Assembly (NCBI GenBank): GCA_017549335.1 | Contig: JAFYVB010000029.1 | Span: 1 to 64,000 of the forward strand | Direction of reading: 5' to 3' | DNA length: 64,000 nucleotides | DNA from: Clostridia bacterium | GTDB lineage: Bacteria; Bacillota; Clostridia; Christensenellales; Aristaeellaceae | Shown here: piece by piece, positions 27,218 through 37,472 of the stretch | Layout: each line of letters opens with the position of its first letter | Numbering within the stretch: the first letter of the stretch is position 1 | Translations under genes and position numbers: made by a program | Notes under the pieces: model-generated | What the model was told of the DNA's origin: nothing | Database searches by the model: none | Seen by the model: the letters and a program-made list of their open reading frames with translations, nothing else

Positions 27218-28393
27218 ATGACGCAGACCCCTCGTTTTGCCAAGCGTATGGATGGCATCACCGGCAGTGCCATCCGTGAACTTTTCAAAATCACTGCCCG
27301 CCCCGGCGTTATTTCCTTCGGCGGCGGTAACCCCTCCCCCGCCGCACTGCCCGATGAGATCGTCGCGGATATCTCCCGCGAGCTCGTGGCCGGCAACGGC
27401 AAAGTGCTTTTGCAGTACGGCATGACCGAAGGTCTGCCCGCCCTGCGCGAAAGTCTTGTTCCCTACATCGAAAAGGAATTCGGCGTCAAAACCACCGCCG
27501 ATCAGATTCTGCCCGTCACCGGTTCCACGCAGGCTTTCAACCTGCTGATGGATGCCTATACCGATCCCGGTGATGTGATCCTCACCGAAGATCCCACCTT
27601 CCTGGGTGCTACGCAGGCGATGGCTCTGCATCAGCTGAAAATCGTCCCCGTGGAATGTGACGATGAAGGTCTGAAGACAGACGCGCTGGAAGAAGCCATT
27701 CTCAAGTATCATCCCAGGATGCTCTATACCATCCCCACCTTCCAGAACCCCACCGGCGTCACCATGCCTTTGGAACGCCGCAAGAAGATCGCCGAGCTGG
27801 CCGAAAAGTACGATCTGCTGGTAGCCGAGGACGATCCCTATCGTTCCCTGCGCTATACCGGTGAAAGCCTGCCCACCATCAAATCCTTTGACAAGTCCGG
27901 CAAGGTGGTGCTGATGGGCAGCTTCTCCAAGGTCATCTCCCCCGGTCTGCGCGTAGCCTTCATGGTTTGCGAGCCCGTGCTGCTGCGCAAGTGCACCATC
28001 TGCAAGCAGTCCGACGACCTGCACACCGCCAACCTCAACCAGGCCATCGTAGATGCCTATCTCCGCCGCGATCTGCTGACCCCGCACATTGAAAACATCA
28101 GCAAGAACTATCGCGCCCAGATGGAAGAAATGCTCTCCTGCCTCAAGAATGTCCGCGGCATTGAGCATTACACCAAGCCCGAAGGCGGTCTGTTCATCTT
28201 CTGCTATCTGAAGGAAGGCGTAAATGCCACCGATATGCTGATGAAGGCTGTTGAAAAGGGCGTTGCCTACGTGCCCGGCACCTATTTCTACCCCAACGGC
28301 GGTCACGAAAACACCCTGCGCCTTAACTTCTCCAACTCCGATATCCCCACCATCCGGCGCGGTATGGCCCTGCTGGATGAATGTCTTAAATAA
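27218..28393 (+). CDS. PLP-dependent class I/II aminotransferase (probably aromatic)
   Basis: A 391-residue fold-type I aminotransferase resembling the MocR-type/2-aminoadipate and aromatic transaminases. Landmarks are [41 protein letters not shown], the PLP lysine K238 in [13 protein letters not shown] and a conserved arginine in NTLRLNFSN. The family alone does not fix the substrate. Control by a tyrosine T-box and position before tyrS suggest it makes or uses tyrosine (4-hydroxyphenylpyruvate/tyrosine exchange). This is inference. AAGGAGG precedes the ATG. Confidence 0.9.
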   Translation: MTQTPRFAKRMDGITGSAIRELFKITARPGVISFGGGNPSPAALPDEIVADISRELVAGNGKVLLQYGMTEGLPALRESLVPYIEKEFGVKTTADQILPVTGSTQAFNLLMDAYTDPGDVILTEDPTFLGATQAMALHQLKIVPVECDDEGLKTDALEEAILKYHPRMLYTIPTFQNPTGVTMPLERRKKIAELAEKYDLLVAEDDPYRSLRYTGESLPTIKSFDKSGKVVLMGSFSKVISPGLRVAFMVCEPVLLRKCTICKQSDDLHTANLNQAIVDAYLRRDLLTPHIENISKNYRAQMEEMLSCLKNVRGIEHYTKPEGGLFIFCYLKEGVNATDMLMKAVEKGVAYVPGTYFYPNGGHENTLRLNFSNSDIPTIRRGMALLDECLK

Positions 28394-28419
28394 CTAACAA
28401 CTGTCAGGAGGAAATCCCC

Positions 28420-29643
28420 ATGCACATTCTCGATACACTCAAGGAACGCGGATTCATTGCGCAGGTCACCTTTGAAGATGACCTGTACAAGCAGCTCGAA
28501 AAGGAATCCACCCCCTTCTATGTAGGCTTTGACCCTACGGCCACCAGCCTGCACTTCGGTCACTTCATTCCGATTATCGCCATGGCTCACATGCAGCGTG
28601 CCGGCCACAAGCCCATCGCGCTGGTAGGCGGTGCCACCGCCATGATCGGCGACCCCTCGGGCAAGACCGATATGCGCAAGATGATGACCATCGAAACCAT
28701 CGACAACAACGTAGCCTGCATCAAAAAGCAGATGTCCCGCTTCATCGAGTTCGGCGATGACAAGGCGCTGATCGTAAACAACGCCGACTGGCTGCGCAAC
28801 GTGGGCTATGTTGATTTCATCCGTGATATCGGCGCTCACTTCTCCGTCAACCGTATGCTCACCGCCGAATGCTACAAGCAGCGTCTGGAACGCGGTCTGA
28901 CTTTCCTTGAATTCAACTATATGCTCATGCAGAGCTATGACTTCCTTCAGTTGTTCAAGCGCTACGGCTGCCGTCTGCAAATGGGTGGCGACGATCAGTG
29001 GAGCAATATGCTGGCCGGTGCCGACCTGATTCGCCGCAAGGAACACGAAGACGCCTACGCCTGCACCTTCAAGCTGCTGATGAACCACGAAGGCAAGAAG
29101 ATGGGCAAGACCGAAAAGGGCGCGCTGTGGCTGGATGCCAACCTGTGCTCCCCCTATGATTTCTATCAGTACTGGCGCAATGTTGATGACGCCGACGTAA
29201 AAAAGTGTCTGGCGCTGCTCACCTTCCTGCCCATGGAAGAAGTCAACCGTCTGGGCGCCCTGCAGGGCGCGGAGATCAACGATGCCAAGAAGGTGCTTGC
29301 TTACGAGTGCACCAAGCTGGTACACGGCGAAGAAGAAGCCCTCAAGGCGCAGCAGGCTGCCAGTGCGCTGTTTGGCGGCGGCGGTGCCATGCAGGATGTG
29401 CCTTCCTTCGAAGTCACCCGAGATCTGCTCTCTGCCGACGGTCGTCTGACCACGCTGCTCAACTCCTGCGGTCTTTGCACCAGCCGCGGCGAAGCCCGCA
29501 AGCTGGTTCAGCAGGGCGGCGCCACCGTGGGCGACCAGAAGATCACCGATATTGACTACGTCATCACCGCCGATATGATCGGCACCGACGGCCTGCTTCT
29601 GCGCAAGGGCAAGAAGAGCTACTGCCGTCTGCTGCTCATCTGA
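28420..29643 (+). CDS. tyrS: Tyrosyl-tRNA synthetase
   Basis: A 407-residue class I aminoacyl-tRNA synthetase charging tRNA-Tyr. The HIGH equivalent is HFGH near residue 47 and the KMSKS equivalent is KMGKT near residue 228. The tyrosine pocket shows [15 protein letters not shown] and [10 protein letters not shown]. The C-terminal S4 RNA-binding domain occupies about residues 345-407 ([17 protein letters not shown]). The KMxKT form is typical of one of the two TyrS subgroups (TyrZ-like). AGGAGG precedes the ATG. It is co-transcribed with the aminotransferase under the tyrosine T-box. Confidence 0.97.
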   Translation: MHILDTLKERGFIAQVTFEDDLYKQLEKESTPFYVGFDPTATSLHFGHFIPIIAMAHMQRAGHKPIALVGGATAMIGDPSGKTDMRKMMTIETIDNNVACIKKQMSRFIEFGDDKALIVNNADWLRNVGYVDFIRDIGAHFSVNRMLTAECYKQRLERGLTFLEFNYMLMQSYDFLQLFKRYGCRLQMGGDDQWSNMLAGADLIRRKEHEDAYACTFKLLMNHEGKKMGKTEKGALWLDANLCSPYDFYQYWRNVDDADVKKCLALLTFLPMEEVNRLGALQGAEINDAKKVLAYECTKLVHGEEEALKAQQAASALFGGGGAMQDVPSFEVTRDLLSADGRLTTLLNSCGLCTSRGEARKLVQQGGATVGDQKITDIDYVITADMIGTDGLLLRKGKKSYCRLLLI

Positions 29644-30281
29644 TGGCACTGACCAGCTATAAAACAATAAAACAGGCTGCAAGTGACGAATTCATCGTCA
29701 ACAAGAGCCGCTTTATAGGCTATGCCTCCCCCTGTAAAACCGAGGAGGAGGCATTAGCCTTTTTGAAGTTGATCCGTGAGAAGCATCGCGACGCCACCCA
29801 TAACTGCTACGCCTATGTCATCGGTGAAAATGCCGGCATCATGCGTTACAGCGATGACGGCGAACCCGGGGGCACAGCGGGACTTCCCATGATGGAAGTA
29901 CTGAAAAAGCGGGAGGTGGTAAACTGCTGCGTGGTCGTTACGCGCTACTTCGGTGGTATCCTCCTTGGTGCAGGCGGACTTGTCCGCGCCTACTCGCAGG
30001 GCTGCGCCGTTGCACTGGATGCCGCGCAGGTATCGGTGATGGAACTGACCCAGCGGTATCTGTTCGATATTCCCTACCCCATGTGGGATAAATTCAATTA
30101 TGCGCTGCAGTCTCTCCCCGTGATCCTCGAAAGCGCCGATTATCAGGCGTCGGTGGAAGCGTCCATCCTTGTGCGTGAAAAGGATGCGGAAAGCTTCCTT
30201 AAAACCATTACAACGCTGATGGACGGAAGAGAGGATTATCTTCTGACAGATGAGGAATTCTATCCATGGCCTGAAGCATGA
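29643..30281 (+). CDS. yigZ: YigZ/IMPACT family protein
   Basis: A 212-residue UPF0029-type protein. The conserved N-terminal domain reads KSRFIGYASP, DATHNCYAYVIG, RYSDDGEPGGTAG and VVVTRYFGGILLGAGGLVRAYS; the smaller C-terminal ferredoxin-like domain follows. The fold resembles ribosomal protein and EF-G domains, and eukaryotic IMPACT inhibits GCN2, so a translation-related role is suspected, but the bacterial function is not settled. The ATG overlaps the tyrS stop (TGATG), and a terminator follows at once. Confidence 0.92.
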   Translation: MALTSYKTIKQAASDEFIVNKSRFIGYASPCKTEEEALAFLKLIREKHRDATHNCYAYVIGENAGIMRYSDDGEPGGTAGLPMMEVLKKREVVNCCVVVTRYFGGILLGAGGLVRAYSQGCAVALDAAQVSVMELTQRYLFDIPYPMWDKFNYALQSLPVILESADYQASVEASILVREKDAESFLKTITTLMDGREDYLLTDEEFYPWPEA

Positions 30282-30282
30282 A

Positions 30283-30310
30283 AAAAGCTCCGGAGTGATC
30301 CGGAGCTTTT
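30283..30310. terminator. Bidirectional terminator between yigZ and the HAD phosphatase gene
   Basis: A perfect 12-base-pair hairpin AAAAGCTCCGGA/TCCGGAGCTTTT with a GTGA loop. A-rich and T-rich ends on both sides allow it to stop both converging transcripts. Confidence 0.9.
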
Positions 30311-30315
30311 TATAT

Positions 30316-31137
30316 TTACAGCACAAACTTTTCAATCGCTTTGGCTACGCCGTCATTTTCATTGGTATCCGTCACGTAATCGGCGCAGGCTTTCACATCT
30401 TCGGGAGCGTTTCCCATAGCAACGCCAAGTCCTGCAGCCTGCAGCATGGGCACGTCGTTGAAATAATCTCCCAGCGTCATCACTTCGTCCATTTGAATAC
30501 CGTGCATAGCCGCCAGTCGTTCAACACCCGAGCATTTGTTGACGCCTTCTCCCATGATCTCAAAGCAGTTTCTGCCGGAGGTCGTCACATAAATGCCTTC
30601 AATTTTTTCAAGATCACAAGCGAGCTTCCCGTAGATATCATCAGGCAGTCGTCCCACATAGAATTTCAGCGCATTACCCTCCGCCGCCGTTTTAGCAATA
30701 TCTTTGACATCACTGCTGAAGCCAAGGCCGTAATTCTCCGTCAAAACAGGATGGTTCCAAAAGGTTTTCAAGTGCGTCGTTCCTTCACGGCTCGCGGTAA
30801 TCAGCCCGGGAGCAAAAACGCAATAGTATATCCCGTATTCCTGCAAAAGAGCGTTGACCGTCAAAGCAGTTTCTGCGGGAATAGGAAAGGCATCAGTGAT
30901 CTTCTTTTCGTTGTCATCCCATATACTGGCGCCGTTTGCACCGATTACGGGACAACCGATGCCCGCCTCATGCATTTTCATAGCGCCAAACTGAGAAAAC
31001 CGTCCCGAACACACGGCAAATATAACGCCCTTTTGCTGTGCCGCTTTGATGGCTGCGGCATTGCGGCTTGCAATCTTCAGTTCTTTGTTAAGAAGCGTTC
31101 CGTCCATGTCGGAAGCGATCAGCCGAACGTCTGGCAT
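30316..31137 (-). CDS. Cof-type HAD-superfamily phosphatase
   Basis: A 273-residue member of HAD subfamily IIB. Motif I is SDMDGTLLN (nucleophile aspartate near residue 10), motif II is VCSGRF, motif III includes NKCSGVERLAAMHGI with its lysine, and motif IV is GDYFNDVPML. Such enzymes hydrolyse sugar phosphates, pyridoxal phosphate or FMN; the substrate here cannot be told. It is the last gene of the spmA-spmB-rluA run, 16 bases after the pseudouridine synthase gene. GGGAGGAT precedes the ATG. Confidence 0.92.
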   Translation of the reverse strand: MPDVRLIASDMDGTLLNKELKIASRNAAAIKAAQQKGVIFAVCSGRFSQFGAMKMHEAGIGCPVIGANGASIWDDNEKKITDAFPIPAETALTVNALLQEYGIYYCVFAPGLITASREGTTHLKTFWNHPVLTENYGLGFSSDVKDIAKTAAEGNALKFYVGRLPDDIYGKLACDLEKIEGIYVTTSGRNCFEIMGEGVNKCSGVERLAAMHGIQMDEVMTLGDYFNDVPMLQAAGLGVAMGNAPEDVKACADYVTDTNENDGVAKAIEKFVL

Positions 31138-31153
31138 CTTTGGTATCCTCCCA

Positions 31154-32005
31154 TTATTCGAAAGGCGCTTTGATCTTAATCTCCACTCCGTCAGCGGACG
31201 GAAGCTTTCCGCAGGTATCGATCTTCAGCCGTACGGCACAGAGCATCAGTTTATCGCAGCCGTACTGCTTATTGAATTCGCGGTCGCCGTAAACGTCATC
31301 CCCCAGCAGAGGATGTCCCAGATGCGCCATGTGCGCCCTGATCTGGTGGGTTCTGCCTGTATGCAAAAGCACGCGCAGCAGCGTTTTATCCCCTGCTCGC
31401 AAAACAGCGTACTCCGTTACGATCTTCTTTGAATCCTTTGATTCTCTCTCCGAAACGCGCACCCGTCCGCGCTGGGCATCTTTTTGCAAATAGGCCGTTT
31501 TTACAGCGGAAGCAGGCTTGGGCGTGCCATGCACAATGCAGCGGTATTCTTTCTCCCCTGAATGCAGGGAAAACATTTCTTTCAGCGCTACTTCTGCCAT
31601 ATCGTTTTTGGCCAGCACGATCAAGCCGCTGGTGGCGTTGTCAAGGCGATGACACATCCGCGGGACAAAATCACCCTTGGCATACAGTTTCGCCCAGTCA
31701 AGCACCGTCATGCTGTTATAGCGATCAATATCCGTACTGACGCCCGCAGGCTTGTTGAGAACAAGAACGTCTTCATTCTCATATTCCACGGGAATCTTCA
31801 TTTCAAAAGGTGTAAAAATGCATATCTCCGCGCCGGCGTCAACAGGCTCGTCCTTGGAAATGCGCACCCCTTCCATTTTTACGTCGCGCTTTTTGAAAGC
31901 GTCGCGCAACGCAGAAGGCGAAAGCAGCGGAAAAGCACGCTGCACATAGCGCCAAGCAGTCATTTCGCCCATATTTTCAGGCACCGTTACAGAGTATTTA
32001 AACAC
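31154..32005 (-). CDS. RluA-family pseudouridine synthase
   Basis: A 283-residue pseudouridine synthase. An S4-like N-terminal domain ([18 protein letters not shown]) is followed by the catalytic domain with [18 protein letters not shown], which contains the HRLDxxTSG motif and the catalytic aspartate. The motifs [21 protein letters not shown] and LMLCAVRL are also family typical. The target (23S rRNA or tRNA position) cannot be assigned. The start is a GTG at 32003-32005, supported by GGAGGGAAGAGC. It lies 46 bases after spmB. Confidence 0.92.
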   Translation of the reverse strand: MFKYSVTVPENMGEMTAWRYVQRAFPLLSPSALRDAFKKRDVKMEGVRISKDEPVDAGAEICIFTPFEMKIPVEYENEDVLVLNKPAGVSTDIDRYNSMTVLDWAKLYAKGDFVPRMCHRLDNATSGLIVLAKNDMAEVALKEMFSLHSGEKEYRCIVHGTPKPASAVKTAYLQKDAQRGRVRVSERESKDSKKIVTEYAVLRAGDKTLLRVLLHTGRTHQIRAHMAHLGHPLLGDDVYGDREFNKQYGCDKLMLCAVRLKIDTCGKLPSADGVEIKIKAPFE

Positions 32006-32051
32006 GCTCTTCCCTCCTTTTCCCTACCATTATACCGTATCTGTCAAGCCG

Positions 32052-32540
32052 TCATCTGAAAAAGAATCCCGCAGCAATGCATCCCGCAACCCAGGCAATC
32101 AGCGATACGGGAATAATATATCTGCTGTCCCTTACCTCGGCAGCGCCCAGATACAAGGCGCAGGTGTAAAACACTGTTTCACCCGATCCCATCATGGTGC
32201 TTGCCAGCAGCCCCGTACGGCTGTCGGCTCCGTACTGCGCCAAAGTATCGGACAAAACCGCCAGTGCCGCAGAGCCTGAAAACGGCCTGATCAGCAAAAG
32301 CGGCGTTACGCCTTCCGTCAAGCCAAGAAAACCCATGGCAGGGCTCATCAGACCGTACAGTTTTTCAAGAAAACCGCTGTCGCGCATCACATGAATGGCC
32401 ACCAGCATCGACGCAAGATAAGGCAAAATATGCACTGCCGTTTCAAGCCCCTCTTTCGCTCCGGATGCAAAAGCCTCATATATGTTCACTTTACAAATGT
32501 AACCCGCCGCCACAGCAAACGCCAGCACCCAGAGGATCAT
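32052..32540 (-). CDS. spmB: Spore maturation protein SpmB
   Basis: A 162-residue integral membrane protein of the nucleoside recognition/Gate family. It shows four or more hydrophobic segments and the family phrases LETAVHILPYLASMLVAIHVMR, LIRPFSGSAALAVLSDTL (split here) and ASTMMGSGETVFYTCALYLGA. SpmA and SpmB are needed for normal dehydration of the spore core in B. subtilis and Clostridium. The ATG overlaps the spmA stop (ATGA). Confidence 0.93.
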   Translation of the reverse strand: MILWVLAFAVAAGYICKVNIYEAFASGAKEGLETAVHILPYLASMLVAIHVMRDSGFLEKLYGLMSPAMGFLGLTEGVTPLLLIRPFSGSAALAVLSDTLAQYGADSRTGLLASTMMGSGETVFYTCALYLGAAEVRDSRYIIPVSLIAWVAGCIAAGFFFR

Positions 32541-33106
32541 CGGCTTTTCCTCCGTTCACACAGTTTGCATAGAACGATGCCAACAATACACGAAACGCTT
32601 GTGGAAATCAGCGTTGGGAAAACAACAGCCAAAGCTTTTTTGCTTCCTGCCGCGTAACGCATAGCAACCACCGTGGCGGGAAAAAGCTCGATGGCCGTTG
32701 AATTGAGCACCAGCAAAAGGCAAAGTGCCGCCGGTGCGCTTGCACGTTTATCCGGATTGAGCAGCTTTGACGCCTTCAGTCCCATGGGCGTTGCCGCATT
32801 GCCCATTCCAAACATATTGGCGGACAGATTCATTGTAACAGCACCAAGAGCTTCATCGCTGATTTCACTTCCAAAAAGCTTTCTCAGCGGCTTTTTGAGC
32901 AGCCCCACAGCAGCTCCCGTCGCCCCGGCTCTTTCAAGGATCTGTGTAATCCCACCGAAAAACATAAAAGCTCCGCACAGTTCAAGCACTGTCTCCAGCG
33001 CTTCTCCCCCTGCTGCCAAAGCGCTTTCCGCCGCCTCTGCAACATTGCAATTTATCACGGCATACGTAAATCCTGCAAATATCATCACAAAAAACGCTCT
33101 GTTCAT
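32537..33106 (-). CDS. spmA: Spore maturation protein SpmA
   Basis: A 189-residue polytopic membrane protein, partner of SpmB. It contains the Gate-family segments FGGITQILERAG, VTMNLSANMFGMGNAATPMGLKA (split here) and LLLVLNSTAIELFPATVVAMR. MNRAFF at 33106 is taken as the start because AAAGGTGATGGA sits before it; an upstream ATG at 33121 has no ribosome binding site. The four-gene unit spmA-spmB-rluA-HAD runs to the terminator at 30283-30310. Its promoter should lie in 33107-33160, but I see no clear sigma-A element; a sporulation sigma factor is likely. Confidence 0.93.
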   Translation of the reverse strand: MNRAFFVMIFAGFTYAVINCNVAEAAESALAAGGEALETVLELCGAFMFFGGITQILERAGATGAAVGLLKKPLRKLFGSEISDEALGAVTMNLSANMFGMGNAATPMGLKASKLLNPDKRASAPAALCLLLVLNSTAIELFPATVVAMRYAAGSKKALAVVFPTLISTSVSCIVGIVLCKLCERRKSR

Positions 33107-33160
33107 TCCATCACCTTTCATTTCTAAATGAAAATATTTTGTAAACAGAATAAAATATTA

Positions 33161-33189
33161 TTGACATCCTTGCAACGATGTCATACAAT
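33161..33189 (+). promoter_or_regulatory. Sigma-A promoter of the AbrB-like gene
   Basis: TTGACA (33161-33166) and TACAAT (33184-33189) are 17 bases apart within an AT-rich divergent region. Confidence 0.82.
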
Positions 33190-33237
33190 ACAATTACTTA
33201 CAATCCAATGTCCTGATTTTGCAAAGGAGGCCTGTAT

Positions 33238-33483
33238 ATGAAATCTACCGGCGTCGTCCGTAAACTGGATGAGCTTGGACGTATTGTCCTTCCTATCGAG
33301 TTGAGACGAACTCTCGACATTTCTGTACGCGATACGTTGGAAATCTTTGTAGAGGATGACAAGATCATTCTCAAAAAGTATCACCCCGCCTGTATTTTCT
33401 GCAGTGATGCCCGTAACGTAAGGCCCTTCATGGGGAAGCTGGTTTGCAGCAACTGCCTTGAGCATCTTAAGTCACGCACCTGA
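33238..33483 (+). CDS. AbrB-family transition-state regulator
   Basis: An 81-residue protein whose first 50 residues are the swapped-hairpin DNA-binding domain of AbrB/Abh/SpoVT: MKSTGVVRKLDELGRIVLPI, RRTLDISVRDTLEIFVEDD, IILKKY. The C-terminal part has four cysteines (C-x2-C and C-x2-C: CIFC and CSNC), which is common in clostridial AbrB proteins and could bind a metal. AbrB proteins repress stationary-phase and sporulation genes during growth. AAAGGAGG precedes the ATG. It is a single-gene unit ended by the hairpin at 33564-33600. Confidence 0.93.
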   Translation: MKSTGVVRKLDELGRIVLPIELRRTLDISVRDTLEIFVEDDKIILKKYHPACIFCSDARNVRPFMGKLVCSNCLEHLKSRT

Positions 33484-33563
33484 TTTCCGTTCCATATCTA
33501 TGGCTCTGAACAGGCTTGTATGCATCTAAGCAGATCAAAACAACATTAGTCCGCTCAATTAAC

Positions 33564-33600
33564 AAGCCCTCCGTCCGACTAAGTCGAACGGAGGGCTTTT
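33564..33600. terminator. Terminator between the AbrB-like gene and the ctsR operon
   Basis: AAGCCCTCCGTCCGAC and TCGAACGGAGGGCTT pair with a short loop and are followed by TTTT. It probably stops the converging ctsR-clpC-GNAT transcript as well. Confidence 0.88.
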
Positions 33601-33613
33601 CCTGTGCCAATAA

Positions 33614-34054
33614 CTATTTTGACATACGGATCAGGTATTCTGTTGTGTCTTCTTCAAGCTTTTTTTCGTTTGTTCTTCTGAATCCATGCCTCTGATAGAA
33701 AGCGATGGCCCGCTCATTCTTATCAAGCGCCCACAAACGATTTGCGCCGCAAACGTCCGTGGCGAAACGCAGCAATTTTTCGCCGATGCCTCTTCCCTGC
33801 AGCGCAGGCTCGACAAACAGCTTTTCAATCTCTTGCCGGTCCACGCGAACAAAGCCTTTGACGACGCCGTCGTCATATACCCAGGTGTTTGCAAGGTATT
33901 TCCTGCATTCTTCTATTTGCTTCAAAACCTGCAGTTCGCCGAAATAGAATGCATCGTTTTGAAAGATGGGATAAAAGCCGAGGCGGTAATTGAATATCTC
34001 GATCTCTGCGATTCTGGACAGATCCTCGTCCTTTGCGCATCTTATGTTCTTCAT
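33614..34054 (-). CDS. GNAT-family N-acetyltransferase
   Basis: A 146-residue acyl-CoA-dependent acetyltransferase. The acetyl-CoA-binding segment is EPALQGRGIGEKLLRFA (Q/R-x-x-G-x-G) and the closing motif is NERAIAFYQRHGFRRT. The substrate is unknown. The start at 34052-34054 is supported by GAGGGGGAG; the longer frame would overlap clpC. It lies 16 bases downstream of clpC and is probably part of the heat-shock transcript, an uncommon addition to that operon. Confidence 0.87.
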   Translation of the reverse strand: MKNIRCAKDEDLSRIAEIEIFNYRLGFYPIFQNDAFYFGELQVLKQIEECRKYLANTWVYDDGVVKGFVRVDRQEIEKLFVEPALQGRGIGEKLLRFATDVCGANRLWALDKNERAIAFYQRHGFRRTNEKKLEEDTTEYLIRMSK

Positions 34055-34070
34055 ACGCCGGCTCCCCCTC

Positions 34071-36494
34071 TCAGTCACAGATCTTTTCAAATTCCAGCCG
34101 ATCATCCACCGTTTTTGCCCGCACCTTGTCGCCGATTTTCAGATTGCCTGCAATGATTTCCTCGCTCAAAGCATCCTCCACCATCCGCTGAATGGCGCGG
34201 CGAAGGGGTCTTGCACCGAAATGCGCATCATAACCTGCCTTGGAAAGGCATTTGACCACATCCGCATCGTATTCAAGGCGGATACCCAAGCCCTCCAGCC
34301 GTTTGCACATCTGCTTGAGCATAAGTCCCGCAATTTCATGAATCTCAGCTTCAGTCAGCGCATGGAATACCATGATCTCATCCACGCGGTTGAGGAATTC
34401 GGGACGGAAAACGCGCTTGAGCTCTTCCAGAACACGCATTTTCATGCTTTCATAATCAGCTGCGCCCTTGGCGCCGCCAAAGCCCATCACGCGGCCTTCG
34501 TTCGCCGCATGAGCACCTGCATTGCTGGTCATAACGATGATGCAGTTGCGGAAGCTAACGACACGCCCCAGATTATCGGTGAGCCTTCCGTCATCGAGAA
34601 TCTGCAAAAGCATATTGAATACATCGGGATGGGCTTTTTCAATCTCATCAAAGAGCACCACGCTGTAGGGCTTGCGGCGAACGGCTTCGGTCAGCTGACC
34701 GCCTTCGTCATAGCCCACATAGCCCGGAGGTGCGCCGACCATGCGCGAGACCGTATGCTTTTCCATGTATTCGCTCATATCAAGGCGGATCACGGCGTTT
34801 TCATCCCCGAACATCGCTTCCCCCAAAGCACGGCAAAGCTCGGTTTTGCCAACGCCCGTGGGGCCGAGGAAGATGAACGAACCGATGGGGCGTTTGGGAT
34901 CCTGAAGACCCGCCCGGGCACGGCGAATAGCACGGGAAACGGCAGATACCGCTTCTTCCTGACCGATCACGCGCTCATGCAGGATCTTTTCAAGCTGCAT
35001 CAGCCGTTCGCTTTCCCCCTCGGTCATCTTCTTGACAGGGATCCCCGTCCACGAGGAAACCACATGCGCGATATCCTCCTGGGTGACGGTATCGCCGCTG
35101 CTCAGCTTCATCCGCTCCCACTCAGCGCGCTTTTCATCAATCTCGACACGAACGGAATGTTCATCATCACGGAGACGTGCGGCACGTTCGTAATTCTGCT
35201 GGTCAATGGCCTCCTGCTTTTCTCGCACAATACCGTCAAGCCGCAGCTGCTGCTCTTTCAGATCGGGCGGAGCGGTAAACGAATGAATGCGTACACGGGA
35301 AGCTGCTTCATCCATCAGGTCAACCGCCTTATCGGGCAGATAACGATCGGTGATGTAGCGATCGGACAGCGTGACCGCCGCCTGCAAGGCGTCATCGGTA
35401 ATACGAACACGATGATGCGCTTCATATCGATCCCGCAGACCGCGAAGAATCTCCACCGCTTCTTCCGCCGTGGGTTCGTTGACGGTCACAGGCTGGAAAC
35501 GGCGGGAAAGCGCCGCATCTTTTTCGATGTGCTTGCGGTATTCGTCCAGCGTCGTAGCGCCGATGCACTGCAGATCGCCTCTTGCCAGCGCAGGCTTTAA
35601 GATATTGGCGGCGTCCATGCTGCCTTCCCCCTTGCCGGCGCCGATAATATTCTGCAGTTCGTCAATAAAGAGAATGACGTCGCCCGCTTCCAGCACTTCA
35701 TTCATCAGATTTTTCAATCGTTCTTCAAACTCGCCGCGGAACTTGGTGCCCGCCACCAGCGCGCCTACGTCAAGGGAGATCAGCCGCTTCCCGACCAGCG
35801 TTTCGGGGATATTTCCGGCGATAATACGCTGGGCGAGACCTTCGGCTACAGCTGTTTTGCCAACGCCGGGCTCGCCGATCAAGACGGGATTATTCTTGGT
35901 GCGGCGAGAGAGGATCTGTACGATGCGCTCAATTTCCTGACTTCTTCCGATCACGGGATCCAGTTCGCCGGCCTGCGCCCGCTGCGTCAGATCGGTGCCG
36001 TATTCCTCCAGCGCCGAGTGCTCTCCGCCTTTTTTATCTTCCCCCGGTTTGTTCACCGTCTTTTCGCTGTGAAGCTTTTGCAAAACGCTTTTGCGCAGCT
36101 TTTCACGGTCGCAGCTGGGCGTTGTGAGAATACGCGCCGCCACGCCTTCGCTTTCGCTCAAAAGTGCCAGCCACAAATGTGCGCTGGTCACGTAAGGATG
36201 CCCCAGCCGCTGTGCTTCGCGGACGCTGTTTTCCAGAAGCTTTTTGGCTCTGGGCGTCAGTTCCATGGGGTTTTGCAGGCCCGTTCCCTGACCGATGAAA
36301 ATACGGATCGCAGAGCGAACGGCGTCCTCCGTCATGTTTTCGGGCAGTTCGGGAACATCATCCCTTGCCTGCGTAATGAGCGCTAACAGCATATGCTCCG
36401 TACCCACATAGGAATGTCGCATATTCTGCGCTTCCTTTTGAGCAACGGACAGCACACGCTGCGCTCTTTCGTTAAATTTTGCATAAATCGCCAT
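34071..36494 (-). CDS. clpC: ATP-dependent Clp protease ATP-binding subunit ClpC
   Basis: An 807-residue HSP100 unfoldase that feeds substrates to ClpP. The N-terminal Clp-N repeats (about 1-145) precede AAA domain 1 with Walker [10 protein letters not shown] near residue 207, a UVR-containing middle domain (about 405-470, [20 protein letters not shown]) and AAA domain 2 with Walker [11 protein letters not shown] near residue 542. The sensor [10 protein letters not shown] and the ClpP-docking region follow. It is encoded after ctsR-mcsA-mcsB and should be CtsR-repressed and heat induced. GGAGGG precedes the ATG. Confidence 0.96.
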   Translation of the reverse strand: MAIYAKFNERAQRVLSVAQKEAQNMRHSYVGTEHMLLALITQARDDVPELPENMTEDAVRSAIRIFIGQGTGLQNPMELTPRAKKLLENSVREAQRLGHPYVTSAHLWLALLSESEGVAARILTTPSCDREKLRKSVLQKLHSEKTVNKPGEDKKGGEHSALEEYGTDLTQRAQAGELDPVIGRSQEIERIVQILSRRTKNNPVLIGEPGVGKTAVAEGLAQRIIAGNIPETLVGKRLISLDVGALVAGTKFRGEFEERLKNLMNEVLEAGDVILFIDELQNIIGAGKGEGSMDAANILKPALARGDLQCIGATTLDEYRKHIEKDAALSRRFQPVTVNEPTAEEAVEILRGLRDRYEAHHRVRITDDALQAAVTLSDRYITDRYLPDKAVDLMDEAASRVRIHSFTAPPDLKEQQLRLDGIVREKQEAIDQQNYERAARLRDDEHSVRVEIDEKRAEWERMKLSSGDTVTQEDIAHVVSSWTGIPVKKMTEGESERLMQLEKILHERVIGQEEAVSAVSRAIRRARAGLQDPKRPIGSFIFLGPTGVGKTELCRALGEAMFGDENAVIRLDMSEYMEKHTVSRMVGAPPGYVGYDEGGQLTEAVRRKPYSVVLFDEIEKAHPDVFNMLLQILDDGRLTDNLGRVVSFRNCIIVMTSNAGAHAANEGRVMGFGGAKGAADYESMKMRVLEELKRVFRPEFLNRVDEIMVFHALTEAEIHEIAGLMLKQMCKRLEGLGIRLEYDADVVKCLSKAGYDAHFGARPLRRAIQRMVEDALSEEIIAGNLKIGDKVRAKTVDDRLEFEKICD

Positions 36495-37472
36495 TTAATT
36501 CCCTCCATTCAGAAGAAAACGTACACGCTGCGCGCGGAGCATATCGACGTTTTGCAGCTGATTCTCTTCCTGATCACAGGGCGCCTTGCCGCAGGCAAGC
36601 TCCCATAGATCCGAAAGCGCTTCTTCATCCATTTCAAAAGCATCGATCGCTGCGCCAAGCGTCAGCATCGACCACAGATGCCGCGCATCCGGGATCGTTA
36701 TTTTTCTGGCATATTTAGCGACGCCCAAAGCGCGCCAGACAGCATCATAAACCGATTCATCCGCTTTCTCACGGGCAGTCGTACGGAAGCGTTCCTCAAC
36801 AGCCGTCAGGATCTTGGCTGACTGCATCACTTCGTTTATATATTCTCCCGCATCTTTCCCCATGCAAGCCCTGTTTTCAAGTATATACATCCCGCCCGGG
36901 ATTTTCGCCTGTACGCCGCCGAAAGGACGCAGAATCACATTTTTCTGTGAAAGGGCAGCATTTGCCTTATCGCTTTGCCCTGTCATGCGCAGCATGGGCA
37001 GATGCAGCAGCGCCTGTACCGTCATTCCTTCTCCCGCATGGCAGGGATGAGCCGTAAGATAGCCGTATTCTTCATCTCTTGCAGGAATGCCCGTTTCGGA
37101 AAGGCCGGTTCGAACCGCGCTTGCCCGCTCCAGCGCCGCCTGAATATCGCTCTCATCGTATGCGGCAATCACCGCGTGATCTCCAAGTGCAGTTTGCACG
37201 CTGAGCGCTTCATCCATTCGCAAATACAAAACAGAATACGGCGCGGCAAAAGTATCGGGATGAAGCAACCCTTTTTCGGTCAGACGCCGACGGGTTTCGG
37301 CATTCAACGCGTGAGGAAGATAATAGGCGTAGGTATCTCCTGCGCGTTCCAGCGCCGCAGTGATTCTGTCCGTTGCGCGGCGGGCAACGGATTCATCGCG
37401 CTGTGCGGAGAAGGGAAGGTCGGCATAATTGAAATGAAGCCGTACGCAGGTTTGAAGCAGATAATCCTTCAT
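36495..37472 (-). CDS. mcsB: McsB-like protein of the ATP:guanido phosphotransferase family, active site apparently degenerate
   Basis: A 325-residue protein in the McsB position between mcsA and clpC. It aligns by eye with the protein-arginine kinase: VRLHFNYADLPF for the SSRIRLARNL region, YGYLTAHPCHAGEGM for the RGYLTSCPTNVGTG region, and a C-terminal DARHLWSMLTLGAAIDAF similar to the McsB end. The catalytic signatures are altered: the NEEDHIR loop reads ALGDHAV, and the GTYGEGSE loop reads PFGGVQAK, so both catalytic glutamates seem lost. It may act only as an adaptor. The ATG overlaps the mcsA stop. Confidence 0.82.
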   Translation of the reverse strand: MKDYLLQTCVRLHFNYADLPFSAQRDESVARRATDRITAALERAGDTYAYYLPHALNAETRRRLTEKGLLHPDTFAAPYSVLYLRMDEALSVQTALGDHAVIAAYDESDIQAALERASAVRTGLSETGIPARDEEYGYLTAHPCHAGEGMTVQALLHLPMLRMTGQSDKANAALSQKNVILRPFGGVQAKIPGGMYILENRACMGKDAGEYINEVMQSAKILTAVEERFRTTAREKADESVYDAVWRALGVAKYARKITIPDARHLWSMLTLGAAIDAFEMDEEALSDLWELACGKAPCDQEENQLQNVDMLRAQRVRFLLNGGN

